A stretch of DNA of 48,688 bases. It comes from Apostichopus leukothele. Taxonomy: Eukaryota; Echinodermata; Holothuroidea; Aspidochirotida; Stichopodidae. The position numbers and the translations under genes were made by a program. Shown here piece by piece: positions 26,076 to 38,030 of the stretch. The DNA lies in NCBI GenBank assembly GCA_010014835.2, contig JAAAKB020000008.1, positions 4,444,962 to 4,493,649 on the forward strand. The letters are read 5' to 3'. Each line of letters starts with the position of its first letter. Position 1 is the stretch's first letter. The notes beneath the pieces are model-generated. The model saw nothing but the letters and a program-made list of their open reading frames with translations, searched no databases and had not been told where the DNA came from.

Positions 26076-28675
26076 GAGGGAGAAAAATACCAGATGATGA
26101 TTTCTCAAATCAGTAACGGTTCAGAAGAAGTAGACCAAAGGGCTAAACATTTCTCTGTCTGCATTGAGAGGTGACAGAAGATCAATGGTTTTTACTGTTA
26201 GGTCTCAAAATCAGGGCTATTTACTGGCTATAATTACACTGGCAGTTTCTGCTAGTAGACCCTAAGAACATCAACACACGCTAGGTCGGTCGACAACTGT
26301 CGGCCAAAGAATTGACACGGTTTCCGTACCTAAAGTAAGCCCTGTAGTATTACTGCTTGGTATCAGCAAATATTACCCTGTACAGTAATAACCTGTGTGT
26401 TGCAATGCAGGAATAGGATAGTGAGAACTGGATTTTACTCAGCAGATTTCTCAAGCATTGGAATCTTATAGCAAGTATCTAAAATTGTGAAATTCTAAGC
26501 CTGATTGTGTGAGCCATGTACTCTAGTTTTAAATGCTCAGATATTTTTAGTTGTTTTGGTTAACTTTCAAATTCTACTAATTCATTCATATCAATGCAAT
26601 TCATTGGCCCTTCAGTATGTACTTGTCAACTGGCTACTCAAATAATGAACACAAATTTAAAGGTTGGAAAATGTCTATTTACCTTTTGTATGAGATTAAT
26701 ATTAATAGTGAGAGAGAAAAGTGTCCAGGTAATCAAATATCCTGATCACTGAATATTCAGTAGGTGAGTATAGCTATGCGCCTTCCGTCTTTATAGTTTG
26801 ATCAACTGGCATGCTTATTGAAATTAATAGTACTCAGTTATGCTTTGAATAATTTGCTTACAAGTATATCCTGGAAAAAAAAATTGATAACTTAGAAACA
26901 CATTTGTCATATCAAAACAAGATTCAGATTGCTACGATCAGGGAAAATAAACTACAATTTAATGTGAATGTCTGTTACTCATATCCATGTGATACCTACA
27001 GTATAGCTGTAACCATATAAAGATGTACAACACCAAAGTCTCTAGCATTCAATAGGGTGCGAGAGACCAATGTCTGGCACTAAAGGTATCACCATTGTAT
27101 GGCCAGCATCTACATGCCTTAATCCAGAGCTAAGTCATGTGCGGACCCTCTGGTTATTTTGCCAATATCCCCGAATATCTGACACAAAAACATCTCTCAT
27201 TTTTTTCTTTTACTTATTTCCTAATCTCTACTACCTCTTTTTCCACCTTCCCAACCATATTCATACAGCTTGCTGCTTTAACATGTACCTAGTATTGCAC
27301 TAAATCTTACACAAACAACCTTTCAGGCAATTACCAAATTAGCTTAGAATGTAACTTCCTGCTAAATTTTGTTGTACTTTTCACCTTACCAGTAGCAACA
27401 ACAACTCCTCACAATTACCCAGTTGAGACCAACTCTATGGTACTCGCATGTCATGACATATACCACATTACAAAGCACTGTAAAGGAATAGTTGGAGTAT
27501 CCTGTTCCTATTATATTACATAAAAGACCTATTCCTACTGTCATTACCGGTGCTTTCAAGTGTGACAATCGAGTACCATATATACTGTAAGCATTAGAAC
27601 ATAATTCCAAATGGCTGTAACAATTTCCCTACCAGCATATATATGCAAGAGATGTCGTAACTTGCTTTTAGCATTGAGTTGATGTTAACAGAGTCCGCAA
27701 TCTAAGCAACAGTGAACTATGTAGAAACGAAACATCTTTGCAATTTTTAGACTCCAATTATTCATGAATATTGAACTATCGAATACGAAACCAGGCCTAT
27801 GCTGGCAGCCAGTTTTTACAGCCTGACAGCTGTTTTAAGATTCGCGTTTGATAAATCTGTTATCCATTTCCATACTAGGAATTCCATGACACCAAAACTC
27901 ATTAGTCTAGCTACAGCCAAATTGCATTTCAAATACTGAAGTAAAACTTCCAAACTTTCGGACTTCCAATTTGCTTAATGCTAATAAAGAAGAATGTCTG
28001 GACCATGACATGTTAAAGACTAAATGAATAATTTAGTTACTTACTGATTTTAGCTTTGCAGAAATAAAAAACTGAAATAATGAAGAAGCTAAGAGATTCT
28101 CCTACTTTGACCAATTGCTATCTTAGTTTTTGAGTCATATATCATATTGTTTGTTTCAAAAACTGTTGACAAAATACAGAAATGTACTGTTTTATTCCTT
28201 TTCCTGTATAGCACCATGGTATTGAAGTGTGCAGGAATGTAGCAGCTACTACTACAGTACTGCCATAGTTGACACATACAGCTCTCCTGTACAGTAGGAA
28301 ACTGATAGTGATGGAGGGACATAGTTCTATTGATGGAACTAAGTTTCAACAGTGAATGATCTATTTCAAGTTATGAAATACTTTATGAAATACTTCACAA
28401 TTAAAGGTCACTCACTCTTTACCTTAACAATGACAAACTATTTCATAACAGACAATGATTTATACTTGGCAAATGTGTACAAATGTGTACAGTGATACAG
28501 GATGGTCAACATATGTTTAGTACATTGACTGGCAGTGCACAACACTTACGAGGGGCTACAGGCCAGCCATCCTTGGCCTAACAAAAGTAGTTCATCACAG
28601 TTTCTTTGTGTAAAGTTGTAAATTAACCAGTGGGAGAAATAAAAAGTGTTCATAGATCATTCCTATCCTATTAAC

Positions 28676-29142
28676 TTAAAGCAGCATTTTGCGTCGTTTT
28701 CTATGATTTTTCTCAACCTCACTGACTCCACTATGCCATAACGACATNNNNNNNNNNNNNNNNNNNNNNNNNNNNNNNNNNNNNNNNNNNNNNNNNNNNN
28801 NNNNNNNNNNNNNNNNNNNNNNNNNNNNNNNNNNNNNNNNNNNNNNNTGGACATGTCAAAAAAGTAGAAAACGGCGACCAAACGCAAAATGCTCATGAAT
28901 AAACATACTATTCACTGATTGGTGGAATTCAAACTAGTGGATTTGGAGATATGAAAACTTTGTCGAGGACACTCTTACTCGTTATCGACATAAATCGTTA
29001 ATTACTCGCTAATTAACGCTCTTGGCAGGGTGAAACTTGGATGGTATCTTAGTTTGCTGTTTTATGATTGATACATGTAAAAAAAACCAAGCACATGTTA
29101 AAAAGGTGGAAAAAAGCGACCCAACGCAAAATGCTGCTTTAA
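28676..29142. mobile_element. TTAA-ended MITE-like element containing the assembly gap
   Basis: The left end is TTAAAGCAGCATTTTGCGTC and the right end reads the same for its first 19 bases as its reverse complement (TTAAAGCAGCATTTTGCGTT). TTAA at both ends is typical of piggyBac and Kolobok superfamily insertions. A third copy of the terminal sequence, in the same orientation as the right end, lies at about 28848-28892, so the structure may be two overlapping or nested copies. No transposase frame is present. The 100-N gap lies inside. Confidence 0.65.
28748..28847. other. Assembly gap of 100 N
   Basis: Exactly one hundred N, a standard placeholder length, so the true distance is unknown. 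It sits between two inverted copies of the GCATTTTGCG terminal sequence, which would be hard to assemble. Confidence 0.99.
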
Positions 29143-29972
29143 TTTGCCACTTCATTCATGCTGGGACATGTGGCAGTTGTTGGTAAGGACCAGCTCATCT
29201 CACAAAGAGTGAGCTGAAAATTATGTAATAGTTAATACATATTGACAATCTGTTCCCAACCCCCCTCCCCCTCTTCAAGCCATCCCAACTTATGTATGTA
29301 TTTATGTATGTATATATATATATACACATACCTAACTCTGTGATATGCATGATTGCATGTGGTAGAACCTTTGATGTAAATCAAACAAACAAAAACTGCA
29401 TTTTGTATGTCAAACAAACAGCTTTTAGGTCATAAGGTTTTACATACTCATGATAAATACCATGTCAACAATTATCACTGTTGCTATGGAACTGTAGTAA
29501 CTATGATGACTCATTGAAAAGGTTGCTGCAGAACAAGACTTACAAAGACAGACTTCAAAGTGGTAAATATTGCACAATACCTGCCCAGCCCAGCAGGATT
29601 ATTGTGCAATGATTACTAACAGAACTCAAGAGTGAAGAAATCTCAGTCATTGGGAAGTAATGTACATCCTGCTTTCGTCAACAGAGATGGTAAATTGGCA
29701 AAAGTATGAAACGACGGTAAGAAGTTTGTTGCCCTCTATTCTGTTTCCTACAGATCAACAGCATATTATGTGACTAGGTCTAGTTAGTAGAAGGTTCATT
29801 CTCAAACATGAAGCTATTAAAATAATAAACCACAACAAGTTTAAGCAGATGTCTACAAAATGAAGAAAAAAAAAGTTGAACTCAGGGTGCACTCAACAAT
29901 TACAATACAACACACAAAAATGCAAAATTGACTGTTTTACAAAAAGTAAGCAAGAAATGACACTCAAACAGG

Positions 29973-30015
<43 letters not shown>
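29973..30015. repeat. A43 tract
   Basis: Forty-three consecutive A. It could be a retroposon tail or a simple expansion. I see no clear target duplication around it and no recognisable retroposon body upstream, so no family is assigned. Confidence 0.9.
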
Positions 30016-30018
<3 letters not shown>

Positions 30019-33000
30019 ACACAGCTTGAAAGGAGACAAGCAGGTATCATGGGAGAAAGGAGGTAACACCAAAAGCTTTCTCTGGGGACGTCTAACTCAC
30101 CCAGTTTTGACCATATCCATCAACCCATCAAAAATGTAAGACCTTCGGGAAGAAATTGCAGAGTGCCTGGTGACTTTTTAAGTTAAAACTCATTCAGTAC
30201 ATTAAGTATGGTTGCCACATCTTTTTGTCATGAACGAACGAATGAATTCTATTCAATTCCTTCAGAAGATTATAAATATTTGAAACTCAGGGTATAATCA
30301 TCAAATTCTAGACAAAAACTACTTCCAAAAGAATGTCATGACCAAATCAAGAAATTAACACCTCAGCTTTTAAACTACATACTCTCTTGCATTTCTTCAA
30401 AACTTTCCACTGTTTACATACTTTTCTTTGAGATAACAGGTAACTTTACACAACATTGGTTGTATTACTTTTTTAACAAAATTTGATTTGGATCAATTTT
30501 TTGTGATGAGCTTTTGTGGATGATAAAGCAACACATACTAAAGATCTCTTAATATATAAATGATTTTGTTTTTATATTTAATCAATATGAATTTATGCAA
30601 AGTTTCATAAGGTATGGAATACTTAATGTGAAAACTTCTTGACATTCAATCATTAAATGTCAAGAGATTTTCAACATTAGGAGTTCTCAAGCCTCATGAA
30701 ATTTTGAATCAATTCATTTTGTGTCCAATTTCCTTATTGCTGATAGAATGAATGCAGAAGAACCATATTTGCTGGCTACAGACTAATAGTTAAGGGTAGA
30801 AATTTTGCAAAGATAGTGGTAGGTACAAGGGAAACATCTGATCTAGACACAATCATATTCAACAAAGAGTATATTAAACACTACAGAAATGCATCTGTGA
30901 TTGTAATACTGTGTTCCTAGACAAACACACACCCACATACATATATAAGGTAAACCATATATATTTGAAATATGTTTGGACAATAGCTGTACAACAAAAT
31001 AGAGTCCATTGTAATAATAATAATAATAACGGCATGCTACTGCAGCAACCTTTTCAAGCCCCCTCCACTCCCCCTCTATGCTGCACTAATTATCTGAAGG
31101 GAGAGACAAAGCAGTGTGGAATATCTGCTAGCTTTTCTAGGAATTGAGCTACATTTGTATCATAGGACACCCCCTGGGAAACCTGTACACATTCCACTCA
31201 GTTCAAATCTAGTATCCAAGCAAGTGAAGTCAATAACAAAAATAACAATCCTAAAAGAGCAACACAAAAGACTTCCTAAAAGCAAATTGAAAATTAACTT
31301 GAATCAAAGTTATCCACTCAAAATATTCCATTGTTTGTTTGTTCACAAGAACTCTGTGTGGGGTTTGATGTGAGGCTGTATATAAAGCATACAGAGTACA
31401 TAGAGGTACAGACAGCTACCCTCATGAAGTCATTGTCTGTAAAGGCTAATCCCTTAATCTGATCTGATCAGTGCATGTCATACAAGTTGTATATCCAGCA
31501 CTGTCATAATTTATGCGTCGATAGCTTAAATATTTGTTCCAATCTCCTAGCATAGGGCCACAGTCAAGAATCGTGAAAATTCACAGAAATGTGTGCTGGG
31601 CTAAACACACTTAAACTGACAAACCTTATGCAACTCGGTTGCAATTCATAAATACTACCATGATACATATACCTTAATCCATTTACCAACAAATTTGCTC
31701 AATGTTTTAACATGAATGTCATAATGTCTGTTTTTCTTCCTTGTCTAAACATGACCTAATTTAGCTGGTTCATAAGCTCTGTCAGTTGTACACACATGAC
31801 TGTACTACTGTAGTCCCGACTGTTCAATGCAAAGTAGGCCCCTCCCTCATATATGGACTGCACTTAAGGTGCTATAGGCCTCACAAGTGAAAAGTAGCCA
31901 TGATTTATTTTTCTGGAAGAATTCAACATCTGATGTAAACAAACTAACATCATACAACTTGCTTAAGTCTTGCTTGTTGGAATGCAGAGAAATGCAACCA
32001 ATCAGCTGCTTCAATCCACCTTGAATAGAAAGGTTGAAGATCCATATTAGGTGTTCATCAGGCTAAACCGAATTTACCATAATGTATATTTACACATGGC
32101 CATTGGCAGATCTCCCTTTAACTTGTAAGAACCATGTGGTGTTTATCAGGCTAATCCAAATCCACTTACCTCTATGCTATTTGGGAAGTGGTAGATATAT
32201 CTTTAACCTTATTATGCTTGTCAGGTTAAACCAGATCCACTTGCATTACTTGAGCAGTGGCAGGTATTTGCTTTAGTAACAGTAAAAATTGTTGGCATTT
32301 CTTTACCACATGAATTCAACTCCCTTTTAATTATTATTATTAAAAAAAATTGGGGGGGTTGTAGGTCACACTAAGGTCGCTCCTTTCCAAACTAACCTTT
32401 CAATTCAAAACATTTTAAAATTATTATGTCTGCTTTACAGTTAAGTTTTATCATCATAACTTGGTTCACAACTTCAAAGGTCAGAAACACTACAAAAACA
32501 TAACTTTTATCTTAACACACCCTACTCGGTTTAACAACATATCTTATTACCCCCCCCCCCACACTTCCCTCATTACACTAACTTTACCACATGCCACTTT
32601 TTCAAATTCTGCCTCTCCTCTCCCACTCATGTATCCTACTTTCAGTTCCTGTGTTGATGATTTCAAAGTAATTCTTTACTAGTGACAAAGTTCAACAGTG
32701 GTACCCACATCTAGCTCTGTCTCATTAGCTTGTATGACAATACACACATACTGTCACTGATTGAAATCTCTGAAACAACATTCACAAAGTCCTAGTTTAC
32801 TTGCATTGCATGCTTCACAAAGCCCTAGTTTACTTGCATTGCATGCTCCTCATGTCCAACAATATTCATTCATGCCTAGTGCATTTAATATGATACATTG
32901 TTTAATGAAAATCAAGGAAATAAATTGTCAGATATGGTTTCACTTTTCAATTTGACAGGGTAGATATTGATTGTCTAGAGCAGAAGTTCAATCACAGGGC

Positions 33001-33749
33001 CTTCATTATACAGCCAAGCAATTTTACACGCAACATAATGTATGACATTAGCAGTGTGTTTTTTTTTGGTATGAAAGGGATGTCAGAGTTAATGGGTGAA
33101 ACAGAAAGCATCATATATGAAGCTTGCTATATAAGAAGACCAACTAAATATGAAAATTGATTTTTGGGTGAGCTGCGGTGATAGTCATACTGATTCAATC
33201 TCAAGCACATTATATCTCATTTCTTCTATCAATGGGTGGGTGTACAAGACAACCTTGGACAGAGCCACAGTTGAAATATCAGTTGCTTGTGTCCACTGTG
33301 GTGCATTAGGGACAGATATTGCATGGTTGACATATATGTGATTTTTAGGCAATCCCCTCAGCCCCCATCCCAACCCCCCTGACAAACAGAATTGCCAAAC
33401 GACTATGTACATGCTCTCAACTACTAATCCCTTAAACTAACGACACTTTTTATGCATAGAGCCTCTGTAAATATACAATTCAAAATATATATGATACATC
33501 AGCTATGTTAAATAATCTCACTTCTTACATTCAAGAATTGTTAAATACAGCCAATTACAATAATTTGAAGAATAATAGGAACCTGCAGCAGCAGATGGCC
33601 AGGCCTTGCTGTAAGCTTTCAGCAAATACAGGTTAGATCAATAACTGCTGACAATATGGGGATGATAGGCCATTAAGCACATTTGGTTTTACTTTCTATT
33701 AGTTTTTTCTTAGACACACTTGATCTTCAACTACGATGGTTGATTTTCA

Positions 33750-34575
33750 GGAACACCTGTGTTCACATCAAACCTTTTTCAATGCCAACTGGACTTTACA
33801 TAGTAGAGCTAGAAATAACTCAGGAATAGTGGGTCCCCCTAATATCTTTATCACTGCCAACTGTACTTAATACATAATATAGCCAGACTACTTCAGATAT
33901 ATTTCCAACCACTTAAAACCTATTCGTTGCCTAACATACATCTTACATTGTAGGGTCACACTACTTCAGATATATTTATGTCCACCTAAAACCTTTTCGT
34001 TGCCTAACTGTATCTTACATTGTAGGGTCACACTACTTCATGTCTATCAAGTCCACCTAAAACCTTATCAATGACAGCAGTACCTTACATAGTACAGCAA
34101 CTCTTCTTCAGGTATCTTAGTGCAGAATGAATCTCACATAGCAGAGCTACACTACTTCAGCTTTGTTACATCCACCTCAAACCTTTCAATGACAACAGAA
34201 CTTAGTACATAGAATAGCCACAATACTTCAGAAATAGTTACATCCACCTAAAACCTTTCTAATGATAGCAGTACTGTACATAATATTGACACACTACTTC
34301 AGACATGTCAGGTCCAGCTAAAACCAATACACTGTCCGACAGAACCTCTAAGACATAGTTGGATCACACTACTTCAGACATATTAGGTCAAGCTAAAACC
34401 TATGCACTGCCCGACAGTACATCTAAGACATAGTTGGGCCACACTACTTCAGACATATCAGGTCCACGTAAAACCTATTCACTGCCCAACAGCACCTCTA
34501 AGACATAGTTGGGCCACACTACTTCAGACATATTAGGCCCACCTAAACCTTTTCCAATGGCACTTATATCTCACT
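33750..34575. repeat. Tandem array, unit about 68-75 bp, about 11-12 copies
   Basis: CACACTACTTCAGA recurs, with changes, near 33884, 33956, 34029, 34098, 34149, 34219, 34291, 34366, 34441 and 34516. Each is followed by GTCCACCTAAAACCTTTTC-like and ACATAGTAGGGC-like phrases. The last three or four copies are much more alike (GCCCGACAG, CTCTAAGACATAGTTGG), which suggests recent amplification at the right end; the left copies are old. Confidence 0.9.
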
Positions 34576-35431
34576 ATTTCAAGTTTATTTAAAAACAACA
34601 ACAGCATTTTGGTGACATCTGTTTAGGACAATATTTTCACGTACTCCAAAGAGAGAAAAAGCGAGAGATAGACAGAAAAAAGAAAGAAAAAAAAAAGACA
34701 CCCTGATGGTTAGATTAGTATTTACTTGCATTAATGGCTAACATTTAAGACTGCACTCTCAAATGGCTTGGGTTCCATTAATAATTGCAACCACCGAGTT
34801 AATAAAGGGAGGATGATATGATCAGAGCTGCAGGAAAATGGAATTAATAGCCTCAAGCTTATCTTTGATTAAAGGAAGTTGTTTGCATTAGAATGAAAGG
34901 AAAAGAATAAATTTACAGTAACTTCACAATTCACAATTACTGTCTTTTCGCTCATACCCTCGGAGCTGGATGACACGAGGAATAATCAGGGAACCAGGAG
35001 TAGCTTGTTGCGATTCTGTTCTAATTCTTTGCTATCCATACAATGACACTCCTTTGCAGATATGTAATAACAATTCATACTTTTAGTTCATAATTTTAGG
35101 ACAATATTTTGGTGAAAGATTCAACCTGTCAAAGTTGGAGTAGATGCAGTACGCATTGTCATGGGAGTCTCAAAAGTGAACTTTGAATCACAGAGCCATG
35201 GGCAAAAGAAAGGTAACTCCTGCACAAGAGAAGATGGTTTCAAACAGAGCATTTTGTAGATAATAAAAAATAAATAAAAAAAACAGCTATTACTTTCTAG
35301 TGTAACTGTTTATTGCCATATAGAAATTAGGGTATCAAAGCTGAGTTTACGAGGGATGCACGTTTCATTTCCATGTAGTAGTTTTGGTTGGTGTTATACT
35401 TGACAATGGCTTTGCAACACAAGTACTTCTC

Positions 35432-35437
35432 TTTATT
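35432..35437 (-). terminator. Candidate intronic polyadenylation signal AATAAA
   Basis: This minus-strand AATAAA lies about 140 nt downstream of the TAG that overlaps the donor of KLC exon 35698-35580. A second one lies at 35314-35309. Together with the weak donor, they would allow a short KLC isoform made by intron retention and early polyadenylation. Motif evidence only. Confidence 0.3.
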
Positions 35438-35579
35438 TCCCTACTGGGACAATGTGCAGGCTTCGTTCCTTGGTTTTACATTGGTACTACCAAGTCTGCC
35501 CCTCTCGTGAAGTGTCTTAGTTTACTGTACGAGCTTATCTTTGCCGAATTAAATGAAGGAAAGAGAGCTATGAGCCTAC

Positions 35580-35698
35580 CCGCCATCCTCCTCTGCTTCC
35601 CTTCCTTTGAGTCTGTTGAGTAATTTGGTGCTGCTCCGCCGGACGGATGCCCGCAGTTTAGATAGTGACCCGCTTCTTCGCAATTTGCCTTCCTCGTT
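35580..35698 (-). CDS. KLC: Kinesin light chain exon: basic amphipathic tail segment
   Basis: This 119-nt exon reads NEEGKLRRSGS, then LSKLRASVRRSSTKLLNRLKG, then REAEEDG, ending two bases into a codon. It matches the vertebrate segment with RSGSFSKLRASIRRSSEKLV. In mammals this part of the KLC tail can form an amphipathic helix that binds acidic membranes; RRSGS is a basophilic-kinase-type site. The acceptor has a good pyrimidine tract (TTTTCCCCACACTCTCATCAG). The donor is weak, GTAGGC, and overlaps an in-frame TAG: unspliced RNA would end EEDGG-stop. Spliced to 16211, GG+C restores the conserved G before MKRASS. It is separated from its neighbours by 8.9 kb upstream and 19.4 kb downstream. 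Confidence 0.96.
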
Positions 35699-37763
35699 CT
35701 GATGAGAGTGTGGGGAAAATTGAGAGATGGGAAAGATGCAAACACATGCAAGAAATGCAGGCACACAAGGTAAAAAGACAAAAAAAAAAAAAAAAAAATC
35801 ATAATTTTAACTCAAAAACTTGGAATAGTTTGGTATGGATGGAGTGGACTGAGGGAATGCTTGAATGGGGATGCATAGTCATAGAGGGCGATCTTGTGAT
35901 ACAAAACTCGTCGAAACAAGCACAATATATGAACAGCGTGCATGCCTTTTGATCGGTTGCCAGCCTGTAAGCAGTGACTCTCACATGTTATGACAGCTTT
36001 TAGTATAAACACAAATAAAATCAGGTTTTTTAAGAAGAAACAGCTCACTACACACTTCTTAATGAGCAAACATGATGCATGAAAAACAGAAAAGGGAGAA
36101 TTGACAGGTCCTGAGACGGAAGGTCACGTAAAGGGTGATGTGTTACACCCTGTGCTCGTCCTTGCTATTAACATATCACTGCCCATGCACTGCACCCAAC
36201 ATGCAAACTTCAAGAAACCACAACAATCTCTTATATTTAAATCTAAGGAAGAAAATCGCCAAAAAAGAAGGGAAAAAACAAAAAACAAAGAAGAGGATTC
36301 ATAATACTAAAGTGAAAAACACGAGGAATCTACTTTTTTTACAGAAACCCTAGAGAAGCTATTAAGAGAGAGAGAGAGTGAGTGACGAATATGACCAACT
36401 GTGAGCAACAATTCACCGATGTGAAAAATAGCGATACTTTATTTGGTATCTAACATGAAACTACGATGAAACTAACTACCGTTACTGCTTACATTACCTC
36501 TACCAAGATCAAGTGAATAATTTGCATCTACTAGAAATAACCAATGACACAAGGCCAGAGTGGAAGGAAGAAAAGTCGATTGCAAAGTAAGTACCAACTA
36601 CTGACAGAATCAATAACAGAATCAATAACAGAAAGGGAACATTCATTTGGATTAAAAGCACTATCCACAGGTTCTAGTTTGGAATATGCATATATACATA
36701 ACTCAGACACGACCGCTCTAAGAATTAAACTACAACACAAGAGAGTAAAGTGGCTACAAAATTCCCAAGAAATTTCAAAATGGGATAAATTATTGAAACT
36801 ATTTGTGGATTCCAGATGTGCCATACACTAATGAAGTTGTAACATATACTAACTGTCAATTGAATAAGTGGTTATGACACTCCCCTCCCCCCCCCTTCCC
36901 CACACCCTGAAGAATGAAGAAAGAAAGCAGAAGTAAGGCAACAATTCTCTTCTGGGCAGAATTATAGATCTCTCATCAACTCTTTTGTAATTTAAGCAGT
37001 TCTCTGGTTTGGGAATGACCTTTTTTTCTCACTTGTATTATGTTTCTACCTACATCCTTAGCAAGTATCTAGTGTTTATGTAAATCCCTAAATGTTTCAA
37101 CAATGCATTTACCGGCCACATGATGCCCTGTGCCATTTATGACCAACAGAACTAAACCTAACCCCAGTAACATATCCTGTTTTGGTAGTAATGTTACCTT
37201 TAATTAGTACCATGTCTTTAATCTTTACTTTACATCTTGCAGATGATATGATCCAACAGTGACCAGCAGTTTATAGAAATTAGTGATTCAGCAATACCTC
37301 TAGGAAGGAAGCACTCAAGATGGAATCTTCCTATACTTATCTCAGTTTGGTTAGCTGACAAAATATGTTGGCTAATTTTTCGGGGTTCAGATACACTCTA
37401 CATTAAAATGTTACTTTAGTGGAGATGACTATCGACCCTGTATACATCCGCATACTTATCCTGACGCACAGGTCATGCATTACTTTGCGGTTAATGTCCG
37501 GTGGTAAAAAAGTACATGGCTGAATTCAGCTTAGGTTACATTGCATAAGGTTTATTACAGCAGAGAATTTATTATGGTCTTGGCTACCTTCTTCCGACCA
37601 AGAAGGCATGGGCATGTTCTGTGCCACTTACGACTTGGATTGAGACAATACGGCTACATTTCTTCTAACCCCCCCCCCCGAAATCAAGATCCTACCCCTG
37701 CCCTGCCTATATTTGTAGATTTGCTATACAAACAAAAGAGTACAAATTTCACTATCAACTAAT

Positions 37764-38030
37764 TTGTCTCGCTCAAAAGGGGAAAGACATTTGTCTCACT
37801 CAAATGGGAAAGACATTTGTCTCGCTCAAACGGGAAAGACATTTTTCTCACTCAAATTGGTAAGACATTTGTCTCGCTCAAATGGGTAAGACATTTGTCT
37901 CGCTCAAACGGGTAAGACATTTGTCTCTGTCTCGCTCAAATGAGTAAGACATTTGTCTCGCTCAAATGAGTAAGACATTTGTCTCGCTCAAATGGGTAAG
38001 ACATTTGTTTCGCTCAAATTGGTAAGACAA
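37764..38030. repeat. Ten-copy 26-bp minisatellite
   Basis: The unit is GACATTTGTCTCGCTCAAAT followed by GGGTAA. Ten copies carry linked variants (CTCA or CTCG, AACGGG, AAATGAG, AATTGG, GGAAA or GGTAA), and one has an extra GTCTCT. It lies in the 8.9-kb KLC intron. Confidence 0.95.

Larger units (their letters stand above)
16212..35579 (-). other. KLC intron, 19.4 kb (contains candidate cassette exon)
   Basis: A very long intron inside the tail-coding part. It contains the candidate exon at 20472-20412, a weaker one at 26329-26281, the nested array at 25198-25475, the 60-bp duplication at 25956-26075, the TTAA-ended element with the N gap, the A43 tract at 29973 and the long array at 33750-34575. 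Open frames of up to 130 codons (24334-24726 minus) show no recognisable domain. Confidence 0.8.

Noticed and set aside
26872-26880. Very strong acceptor (T9 then CCAG) followed by GATATACTT and GTAAGC on the minus strand
   Set aside because: Nine nucleotides only, and in the KLC phase the longer reading stops almost at once.
35812-35960. Minus-strand stretch after CTTACAG, open for about 50 codons just upstream of a KLC exon
   Set aside because: It ends in a stop before any donor, has a poor pyrimidine tract and no KLC resemblance; the direct splice 44589-35698 gives the conserved protein.
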